Notes under the pieces: model-generated
What the model was told of the DNA's origin: nothing
What the model saw: the letters and a program-made list of their open reading frames with translations, nothing else
Databases searched by the model: none
Translations under genes and position numbers: made by a program
Assembly (NCBI GenBank): GCA_025618425.1
Contig: CM046845.1
Location: forward strand, 32,299,899-32,363,898
Direction: 5' to 3'
Source of the DNA: Heliocidaris tuberculata
Taxonomy: Eukaryota; Echinodermata; Echinoidea; Camarodonta; Echinometridae
Length of the DNA: 64,000 nucleotides
In this document: positions 45,801 to 57,800 of the stretch, in pieces
Layout of the letters: the number at the start of each line of letters is the position of its first letter
How positions within the stretch are numbered: position 1 is the stretch's first letter

Positions 45801-48800
45801 AAATATTTCAATTTTTATGGATGTGATAATAAAGAATCTCTCCCTTGTATCAAAATAAGTTACAATAGTGATGATTTTGCATGTTCCATAAGGAGTCAAA
45901 CCATGTTTTACATTATTGAAGCAAAAAATTGAATATATGATATTTCATATAATAAAATACATCAGGAAAAGTGAGTGTTACATGATCGGTTCACTCATTT
46001 GCATACCGCCCATGTTATGCATATCACTGTTTCAAGAAATAATGCAAAACTTTGAAATGCCGTAACTTTCTTATTTCACATCCGATTTCAATAAAATTTT
46101 CACTGTTATGCTTGTTTAATTTTACTCTATTTATTCAAATCAACTTGATATTAGTGTGGACTTGGCCTTTAATAATGATTTTCAGAAAAATTAGTTGACA
46201 TTGGAAGACCATTTTAAGTACATTGAAAGCCTCTGAACAACTGTTTAATGTTAAAGATTCATGTAAATAAAATATTTATTCATTTTCCCCCACCTTACAT
46301 ACAATAGAAATTGGTGTGTTTTAAATGTGTGGCAAATGACCAGGGGTTACACATTGTGGAAATATGTATTCTGTTTATGATATGATATATTTTTTCTGAA
46401 TAATTTTTTTATCCACCCCTTTGAAAGATGATTGGAAAATTTTCTTAACTTATTGGAAGTAAATAGTTTAAAGACCCATAGTAGTTTTGTCAAATTCCCC
46501 ATGAGAACCCACAACTATGAGGCTTAAAATTAATGACTCGGCCATACAGCTTCAATTGGCAAGTCAATTTTTTTAAAATTAGTTCAAGAAGCCTACAGGT
46601 AATGCTTCGAAGAGGTTTCAAATGTTGGGCAAGCAAGTATTTGAACTGAAAGAAACAGAGACTTACATATCTTGTACTGCTTTCTTCAGCCAATAATTAA
46701 ACACAATGTGTGATATTATAAGCATATGTTGTTCAGCAAAGATAATGTCAAACTGCTTGTTTTGAACTTCGTTGTATAAAATTGAAGTATTTTAAGGAAA
46801 TGAATTATCTCTACTGTAGTCAGTTGAGTCAAAACAAAAGGAAAAAAATATGGCAAGCATCTTTGGTCTATTTGGCAACAAAGATCTAGAATATGTAAAC
46901 ATAGTTAGTGTCCTTCTGGCTCTCAACAGATGATAAGTAGTACTGTCAATGTCTCTAGTTCATCTGACCGTTGGCCATACGATCTTTCTCCAGTTCAAGC
47001 CACTGGCGTTCCCTCTGCATATCCAGAATATCACGCTCAATGACCAGCTTCTCCTTCTCAATCTCCAACTTCTGTTTCTCGAGCATCAGTTTCTCCTTCC
47101 TCAAAATCAGCAGCTCCTTGCTGAGTTGTTCAATGTCCTTCTCATCGTCTATATCGCTGTGGTGACCGTCCTGAGCAGCGAGATGAGAGTAGCGCATGCG
47201 CTTGGAGGATGGGGAGGAAGCCCTGGGGATGTTGTCACTGGTGTGCTTGGTGTGGAGTTGTTGATGTGGCATGAGGGATGAAGGAATGGATGAGTGTAGA
47301 TGGTCGGGTGTGTAGTGGTTATTGGACATGTGATGAGCACCTGCAGCGGATGATGTTGATGTTGGATAGGATGCTGATGTTGCTATGGGTGACAGGGAGG
47401 ATGCAGAGTGAGGAAGACTGCTGGTGTTGTCTAGAGGAGGTGAAGAGGTATGGTTGGAGAATCTTCGCTGGATGAAACGGTGAGGGAGGGAATTAGTGAT
47501 GTGGTTGGGAGGAGGTCTCTTGTGTTGTTTGTTTGGGTTTTCAGCAGAGAAATCTTGGTAGCTCTGTTCATCTCCTGGGGCTGTATCTGGTTGCCATCTG
47601 CAAAATAATAGATAAATGAATTATGGAAACCTTGAATAATAACTGCTAATAGTATTTGGATTAAAAGGGTCACTTTCTAATCGGGACATATACATGTATA
47701 TTTACCTTAACAAAACGGGGGGGGGGGGGGGGGGGGGGCTAAAGAAGTGATTTTATAAGTTATATACAAAGGAACCCTAGTATTCTTTTTTTTTCTTTTA
47801 TGGCGTTAATGTGGGATTTAGTGAAGTAATGTTCTCCAGGTTATGTTTTTTAGGTTAATGATAATTAATAAATGATAAACCATTCTTGTATAGTGCATAA
47901 CACATTACATAAGTATGTCTCTATGCGCTTAGGAAGAAAAAGAATATTAAAAAACAAAGAGAAAAATAGGTTAATGAGTTCCTTTTGATCTGTTAAACAT
48001 TTGGAATAATAGTGTGGGTACCACACATATGTGGGATATATAGAAATGGAAAAGTCGAGGAATCTTTGTTTTGATCTGTGTGCACCAACGAGTCGTGATT
48101 ATTCTCAAGTTACATCATAATACAGTGCTACATTCCATACCAGTACTTTCACTGCAACTCATTAAAAGAAATTTACAAGATAATTACCCTCCATCTGCAT
48201 CTTCCTGTACATGTATCTCTGGTGAACATTCAGTCTTAAGCTCATCGATATCTTGCTCACCGTCAACAACTTCAAAGATATCGTCATCATCTTCTCCTGT
48301 CTTAGCTTTGCTTCCTTCTACATGTACATTGTCAGCTGTGTAGACTGAGTTGTCTTTAGGAACCTAATAGGTACAATGAGAATGACGGGTTAGCATATGT
48401 TATCAAATAAGGAAGATGGTGTTGAATATCAGACACACAACATAGTGTAGAGTTCTGGGTATTGATTGCTGGATAGGACCTTTTCCTACCCACAAAGTGC
48501 GAAAAGTTAATGGCCAATTAACTACAGTCACTGAGGCCCTTACAGTTCTTACCCCCTCTTCCCCAACTGGCCAAGTCTAGCAGTGCCCACAGGATTAGCC
48601 ACATTATGTTCGAGAGAGTGTTGAGGGGGGGGATTGGGGATATATCCATTTCCTCTTTTCTAACAATCGTGGATCTACCCGTGCTCTGTAAACCTGAGGA
48701 TCAGAAAGCAAAATTTTCTCTCCGATAAATAAAGACCCCAGAATTGAACGATTATTATAAGCAATACCCAATTGTTTTTCAAAGTTTTCAAGAAATCCCT

Positions 48801-51800
48801 ACAAAGTAATAGAAGTCTTATTGATATCCCCAATATCCCTTTCTTCTCCCCCTTATCTTCTCCCTTTTATTTTATTCATTTAACAATTTCTGTATTATTC
48901 ATCTCCATTTTCATATTTAAATTACATGATACAGTGGAACTTCGTTATAACCCATGTTATAACAAACCCTCGTTATAACAAACCCTCGTTATAACAAGGT
49001 GATAGTCCTGGTCCCACTCCTTTGTATTTTATTGGTTTTTTTAGCCCTGATATAACAAGGTTCAATATAAGAAGGAAATTCTCTTGGTCCCAAGGAGTTT
49101 GTTTCTACTGTACTACCTTTATAGACTACATACCTGGGGAGTATTTTGGTTGTCATTGTTGAAGACAAAGAAGACATCTCCACCATCCACCACCTGTGCA
49201 TTAGGAAAGAGATCTACCCACTCCTCCTGGTAGATAGCTAGTATCTTAAGTGCAAGGGTTGGGGGTGAGTGGTCACTGCTAACTGCAGCTTGCAAACCAC
49301 CTGTAAAAAGGAATTATAAACAGTGAGTACCCATTAATGGTTCTGTAATCTATTTTACATTTATTTTACATTTCCCACCAGATTCAGTAAAGGCATCTTT
49401 CTTTTTCTTTTTTTTTTAATCGCAGGTTCTGCAATCTGCATAGACTCTATTAAATTGAAGTTAAACATGATGAAAATTATATCTTGATAGAAAAGAAACG
49501 GCCTCATTTGACATGGTCAATGTCTTGCTGGAGTTCATGTAAAATAATTTATTGAGCTTGCCACCGCAAGGCAGTATTCTTGACTTTGAATAAAACAGGC
49601 CATTGTGCTGTCACTGCTATGTGAGGATAACTTACATGTAGGGTTTACAGCAGAAGCAGAAAGCAATTTACCTTATGAAAACTCCAAAGAGCACTGGAAA
49701 AATGAAGAAATACTACTGCCTCCAAATATCATTTTTTTTGTGTGTGTAGATAATCCAAAGAGGGCTTATGTTAACAAAATAAATTTTAAAAAACCGAATC
49801 CATACCTTCTGAAGTATTCTTATCTTTCCATTCTGCAATGCACTTCTTAGCCCAGAAGCATAGATTATCCCATTTCTTCCTCACATCCACCACATCCCTC
49901 TTGATATATGGCCCACTGACCACCTTGAGGGCAGCACATATCTCATCCCACGCCTTCTCACGTTCTACGACAGAGGATTGGGCAGGGCCCTTGGGTCGTA
50001 GGATGTGACGATGCCGTCTGTACTCCTCTACTAAAACTTGCTTCTCTTTCTCACTCCAGTTTGGTCCTCTCTTGCGCTTGCAAGTGGACACAAAGACCTA
50101 CCAATGGAAGAGAACAGTATGAGTGATATAAAAAAAGACCAACCTGTATATTTTTGATCAATTTGAATTAAGTTGATTGAATTGATTGAATCAAATTTTT
50201 CCCCTTTTTTGTCCCCGCCGAACGAAGTTCGCGAGGGGACTATGAAACGGACTCTGTAGTCTGTACGTGTGTCTGTCCATGTGTCATAGTGTCTGTCCGT
50301 CCGTGTGTGCTCAAAATGTTAAAATTTGCTTCTTCTCTGTCATTTCTTGGCCGATTTTGATTCTGATTGCTCTGACTGATAAAGATAGGTGAGGGCTTTC
50401 TAACTTCTACACAGAAATGCGTAAATCATTAATTATGCAAATTTGTGCAGATTTCTTCAAAATAAAAAAAATGCTACTCCTTTTTTTTCTCAGTGGATTT
50501 TGATTCTGTTTATTTTATCTGATAGGGCTTGGTGGGGGCTTCCAAAGTTCTACATAGAATTTTGCAATTCATTAATTATGCAAATTTATGCAAATCTATT
50601 CAAAATCAACAAAAAATGCTACTTCTCTTCTATTTAACATATTAATTTAGTAATTCATTTCTCGTATTTATCTGGGATCTATTAGAAATCACAAAAATTA
50701 ACGCCATTCCACACATCTACTCTTTCAGCATGCACATATATTACGCATCGTGTAATTTATTCATTCACTTGTTTTCTATGTGACATGTGCACCAAAAATA
50801 GTTTGCTCTGTATGTTCAGCTTTTCGATTTTCATTCACATGGAATTATATGTAGAGTTTAGTTCTAATACAACCAAACCATTTAATGAGGGGATCACTGT
50901 ACAGTGTGCCAACAAGTTTGCCAGAAAAATTCCAACAAGAAAAAAAACAAGGTTTCTCAGTATTTCAAATTTTCTGTCGTTGGGAGTTATTAACGTTTAA
51001 TTCGAGTTAATTTTAATCTGCAAAACGAGCCCCCCCCCCCCCCCTCTAAAAATGCTTCCAAAATGTAGGGTGATTTGTATCTTACACGTAACTCTTCAAA
51101 GAGAAATAGTAAATGAAAAATGAGCTGCTGTAAAAAGATTTGCTGAATAATGTAGTTACAGGGCCATCCTGATACAGTGGAACCTCGTTATAACAAACTC
51201 CTTGGTACCAAGGAAAATACCTCTTTGTATTGAAAACTTGTTATATCAAGTCTAAAAAAAAAGAATAGAATACAAAGAAGTGGGACTGGCACAATTACCT
51301 TGTTATAATAACGAGAGTCTGTTATAACAGTGTTCTTTGTATTGGTTGTAATAAAAGTAGAAATATTGGATGAATAGATCAGTCAAACTGTGAGGGAAAC
51401 ATGATAAAGAATAAGAAGATAATGACATTTTAAGCTGTGATCAATGAAAGATATAAATTGGCAACTGTGTGATTTTCTTTGCTAGCTACTCTCCATTTGT
51501 TTGGTTCAAGGGAATTATAAAAAATATCCCTTATCTTTGTTGCTGATGAAAGGATAGATCTTTTTTGCGGAAGGGATATTGTACATGTATGTATATAAAT
51601 TTAAGGACATGTCCGATAATATATCAAGAGTACAGGTACAATGTTAGTCGATTTTATCATTTTAAGAACCTAGCAAAGTTCTTTCTGTTGAAGTTATTTT
51701 GTAGATTCGTGATCCCTTGTGGTGTCCGAACAATTTCAGCTTTGTTGCCTAAAAAGCAACTTTGGGCAATTTGCATAATTAGCATAAATCTAAATGGCCC

Positions 51801-54800
51801 CTTCAAAGCAATATTTAGCAGCGAAAGATCACTTACATGTACGCAGAATGTAAACTGTTCTACGTACTATTCTTTATTCTCAATGATACCCAACTGCAAT
51901 TGCGTTGTTCATCTTTACATGCAACCTGTGGGACAACCCAAGGAGGATACATAGTTATTGCCTATAATCATGTATGATACCTCTTTGTAGGGGTTTTGTG
52001 GGGCGTAGAATCCATTTTGATGTTGTTGTTTTTTAATGTCACATAAAATTAATGTAAATACCAAATTAATTATGCTTGAACAACTGAAAGTGTAAATCTT
52101 ACAGTTAGAATATGGATCTATGGAAGTATATACATTGAATTAAAGAGGAATCAACCCTTTCACAGAAAATTGGCTTGGATTGCTTAATAATTATGCCAAT
52201 TTTCCATGAAAGGTCTACTTTCTTTCAACCAGGAAACTGTACATGTAGGTCCATGTTCTAACTGTAAGAAATACACAATAATATTTTTATGTTATTATTT
52301 TCTTCCAATTAAATGTCACGTAAAGTTCATGTAAATACCAACTTGATAATGCTTGAACAACTGAAAGTATATTTCTTACAGTTAGAACATGGACCTACAA
52401 TATCCTGGTTAGACTATGAAAGGGTTCATTCCCCTTTAATTCATTGTCATAATTTAAACACTCCAAAACCTGTTTACTTACATTATTTTTAACATTAGGA
52501 GTAGGTGTACTTTTGTTCAACCAGGAAATTGTAAGTCCATGACATTTAATTGAAAAAAAATAACATTAAAATGGATTCTAGCCCCACAAAATCCCTACAA
52601 AGAGATATCATACACTGTTATTGGACATTAACTGTGTAACCTCCTATTGTTGTCTCACAGGTTGCATGCAAAGATATACAACACAATTTCAGTTGGGTAT
52701 CATCGAGCATAAAGAATAGTACATAGATCAGTTTATACATTCTGCATATTAAAGCTGTCTTTCTCTGCTAAATGTTGCTTCGAAGGGGCCATTTAGATTT
52801 ATGCTAAATATGCAAATTGCCCAATGTTGCTTTTTCAGCAACAAAGCTGAAATTGTTTGGAAACCACAAGGGATCACGAATCTAACAAAAAAACCTTCAA
52901 TGGAAAGAACTTTTCTAGGTTTAATAAGGCTAAATCGGACTGTCAAATCAACCAGTTTCCTTGAAGAAATTTGAAATTTCAGTACAAAGGAAATGGAGAG
53001 CCATTTGAATCTTGAAGAAATCAGTGTGGGATCATTGACAAGTTAAGAAAACATTATATAATCTGTTTTATTTTTGATAATTCTGTGTAGACTCCTCCCC
53101 CCCCCCCCCCCCCATTAAAGATAAAGTTGAGTTCTGGTTATGCGATTACATTGTGAAAGAAAATGTCTCAAAGCATTTGGGAAAGGTTGATCATGTCTAC
53201 ATAGGAATTGGAATATACTGTGAGGTTTTCTAATCATCAAAATGATAAGAAATTGGTACAATCTCGCCGAAAAGCATATATGCACTGCACACACATGTGG
53301 CATGAATGTTTGGCCCTAACACTAGCTTCAGCTATTTCTTGCATATTTTAGATACATGTATGGACATTTGAAGATCAATCCCTTCCAAGGGACATTCGAT
53401 GCAACACGCCGTAATCCAGGTACCGTCGTAACCTGGGGTACGGCATTGCGTAGCGCCATCTCATGTCTATTAGAATACGGTTGTGTAATGTTGTTAATAT
53501 CGCACGACTATCATCTCATGCATATCATCGCGGTGCGCGCGGTGGTAATGATCCCAATGCAGAATTCTCATTTATTATGAAGTATATAATGTAATAACAA
53601 TAATAGTATTAAGTAACAAAATAAATTAATAACAATCGTTGTATTTTTACAAGAATTTAGTGGACAGTTAATCTATTTTTAATCCCAGAACTCGCCCCAT
53701 GATCATCTGTATTGTACATGTACATGACTTGTATGACTTTGAAGTCTTATCCAAGATACTTGGTAATAGAGGATTAATGCCAAATAGAATTAGCTGGCGC
53801 TTTGACTTTCTATTGAACCTTGAACCTCACAATAGAATAAAGTCATTAATTGCATGCACTAATTGTTGCATAAGATCACTAAAAAGAAAAATTCTTCTTG
53901 CATAAAACACAAAACAAAATTACTTATACACATTTTTGGGGAATCCAGGGTACAGCGATGAAGAAAAAAAAATTAAACAAAATGGTGAATTTTTAGTTGG
54001 TACCCCAGTATACCAAATATGTAATCATTTCTACTATGATGTTCTTCCAAACTGACAAAAAGAATGAGAAAGCTCCCAAATTATTTTTCACCTTTCCCAG
54101 AACTTAACCTCTTTAAAGTAGAATTTCATTGATTTTGAATATTGATTTAATTTTTATTATTGCATAGGTGAAGCTTAGATTGAACAAGGTTATCAAAATT
54201 CAACGCTTGGAAACATTTGAAGTAATGATTATTATCAATTATAAAATGATATAACACAGCCCTGCTATAGCACCTATAGAGCTCTTTGAACGCTGCTGAG
54301 ATATGTGACGTCATACCGGGGAGCAATCCTTCCTAAGCAGACGATGCCCCATAACATCTTATACATTTTCAGTGCCTGTTTTGTCATCTCATCTTCACTT
54401 ATTTCTCTTACTTCACTAGCGTCAGTATAAATGCTTATTTGTTGCCTCACTCTAAATTTCCTGCATGGTATTATTTTGATGAAAAATGCAGCGTTAAAAA
54501 AATAAAGGAATCAATCGCTTGTAAACAAAAAAAGATGCCATTGTATTTTCAGCTGCATGCACTGCGGCATGTCGGCGTTTCAAGAGGGAACGAATACCAT
54601 CCATGCTATAATTCAGCGGGCTTTACAATTCGAAAGTGTGATTTCTTTGATTGATCATTGACCCTTATCATGACTTTTTACAAACAAAAGATTTTAGTTA
54701 CTAGAAACGGTTTCACTTCCCTTTTAGAATGTGAAATACGGTCATGGTGAAACAAACCAAACTCTTTATAATTTAAAAATAATTGCATTGCAGTTACGTT

Positions 54801-57800
54801 CACTTGATATAGGACGTCGTCTGCTTAGGCAGGATTGGCACCTGATGTGACGTCACGAAAACATCGATATATTTCTGGCGAATCGCTCGGATATCCCAGA
54901 TGCTGAGAAGTGTTTTTATTTGTGTTATTTTTTAATCATCAAACACGCAGTTAATGTAAAACTTATACGATTACCATCTGCAAGCTTTCTAGTTTCTAGA
55001 GATACATTATTGAGCATATTTGTGATTTGCTTTGAATATCTACTTTAAATTGAGTCAATCGGTGCATTGATTGATATCACGTATGAAACTTACATTTACA
55101 AAACTAAGTTATACAGTGAAATCATTCCACAACAATACATTCACATGCATATTAGATAAGAAGAGCATGAGTTCATGCAAAGCAAAGTTACCATGCATAG
55201 TCACTTATCCTAAGTTAAGTGGATGCCATAAGAATAATAAGCACACATTACCTGTGATGGTAGCATGTTGAGCAATCCATAGACTGCACACTGTCCAACC
55301 AGTAATAAACCCAGACAGTCTGACGACTACTACCCTGTCTAACATGTCACACTGCCCAGCTCACAAAAGGATTTATGCATACCTAAGGCAGATTTTAAGT
55401 GCATGTTGCCAATTTTACCACCCTGCTATCCCCAAAGGATCACCCCAAACCAAGAGATGTTTTACATCTTTATCAGGGCTATCCAGGCCCAGAAAAAATC
55501 ACATTCCAGCAGACTGTTATCTGATTGGCAACTCTTGAAAGTGGTGGGGTTTTATTGGGAGGAATGTTTATGGGGAGCTTTAGGATTGGATTTAGGAGGT
55601 TAGGATTGGCAATGCTGCTTAAGTGGTTGACCTTTCTGGCATCAGGCTGAGGTACTTAACTTTACATGACACACACACACACACCACTACACACATTCTT
55701 CATTGACAGACTACAGCTGGTGTGTGCCATTCACCAATGTGTATGTGTGTCTGTATGCTGTGTCAATGGATAAGTGATACAGCACTGCACTCACTGTGAG
55801 TAGAGTGTGTGTGTGTCTCTCTCTTTATACTGCGTGGGGTTTGAGTAGAAAAGTAAGGAGTAGACTTACTGCATGGGAATGTCATGTACATGTAGACTGG
55901 GTGCAAGTTTCGTGTATGGGATAATAAATCACAAAAATGAGGGAAAACATAAGATAGATTGTATCTGCATCTGTATGTAGTTCATCATTGTGGAGGAAAA
56001 CTCGGTCATTCTTTTTATACCTTTCCTTGACCTTGCCCTTGCCCTTATAGCAGTCTTTCTATAATAATGCACTGTGTGCACACAGGAAAAAATGCAAATG
56101 GATAATATATACTTATTTGGAGCTACAGAATATATAATATATGTTTTGATGCTCATACCGTTTGTACCTGAATATGCATGACTTTCATTTAAAAAATTAA
56201 AATTTTAAGATTTAATCAAAATATTAGCAAGGAACTGTTTTGTTTGCCTAACCATTCCAACACATGCAGGCATATATCCTCTCTGAATATATTCTCTCTA
56301 ACTACCTATTAGAAAACGACAATTTTCAGCCTTCATATGTTTTGAGATTTCACAATACTTTTAAAAGAATTACAACAAAAAATTGATTCAAAGTTGTGTC
56401 ATCATTTGAACATCACAGTAGCCGAAACATTTAATTATTAGACAGGAAATCATGATGTAAATCACTTTAGCAAGATCAAGCAGTATGTTGTTAAGTATGT
56501 TCATTACTTTACATGTCAAAGATGTAAATTGAAAATATACTTGTTGCTTGATGGGATCAATATAACTCTGAAATTAGAAAGAAGTCAAGTAGTGAAATAA
56601 GTTATTCATTAACCAAAACATCTTCCGAGTCTGCAGTGAAGACTAATTTAGTAAATCAAGATTTAGGGTAGGATGGTCAAGGAGTTAACTGGACAATGGT
56701 TTGTGCCTTTATTTTCATTCGATACCTTGAGAAAGTATGTAAGTAGTCTTTAAAAGTAACCCAAAAATATTTTGATCTGTATATTAAGGGCTTCATAAAT
56801 TTAGTTTTGCATGTCTGTGCTGTACATAATAGCAGTATAGAATCCTAATACTTGCCTGACATAACACCAATAAGCCAGTTCATAATTACAATTTGCACAT
56901 GTGCAGATAAAGCTTCATTTGTACCGAGTACAACTGACCTTTCTACACTGTCCTTTAGTACGCACTGCAATGGCCGCACCAGTATGGATTTTACTTGTTA
57001 AACAAGCTAGCGCGTCCACCAAAACAGATGCACGTGCACATACAAATTGGGGTTATTTCAAGGTCATTTGTGCCATGAACTAATTACGAACTGGCTTATT
57101 TATGCAGCCTGGATTCTGAATTTTTAAAGGTGAAGTCCACACTAATATGTTGATTTGAATAAATAGAGTAAAATCAAACAAGCATAACAGTGAAAATTTC
57201 ATTGAAATAGAAAGTTACGGCATTTTGAAGTTTTGCATTATTTCAGGAAACAGTGATATGCATAACATGGGCGGTATGCAAATGAGTGAATCAATGATGT
57301 CACACACTCACTTTTCCTTATGTATTTTATTATGTGAAATTTCAAATATTTCAATTTTTATGAATGTGATAATAAAGAATCTCTCCCTTGTATCAAAATA
57401 AGTTACAGTAATGATGATTTTACATGTTCCATAAGGAGTCAAACCATGCTTTACATTATTGAAGCAAAAAATTGAAATATATGATATTTCATATAATAAA
57501 ATACATCAGGAAAAGTGAGTGTGTGACGTCATCGGTTCACTCATTTGCACCCCGCCCATGTTATGCATATCACTGTTTCAAGAAATAATGCATAACTTCA
57601 AAATGCCATAACTTTCTTATTTGACATCTGATTTCAATAAAATGTTCACTGTTATGCTTGTTTAATTTTACTCTGTTTATTCAAATCAACTTGATATTAG
57701 TGTGAACTTGGCCTTTAAGTATATATTTGTGTATATATAATCATCTCAGAATTTAGATCCCTTTGATCCACTTAGTTCATTGAAGATATTTTTTCTTTCT

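Noticed and set aside
46971..47475. Plus-strand ORFs of 63-110 codons at 47 kb
   Set aside because: They are the antisense shadow of the last exon of the Myb/SANT-like gene, whose minus-strand splice structure and coiled coil are convincing.
50089..50091. Start of the Myb/SANT-like gene at 50091
   Set aside because: The codon is GTG, not ATG, and an acceptor six bases upstream shows the exon is internal. The true start should be in an upstream exon.
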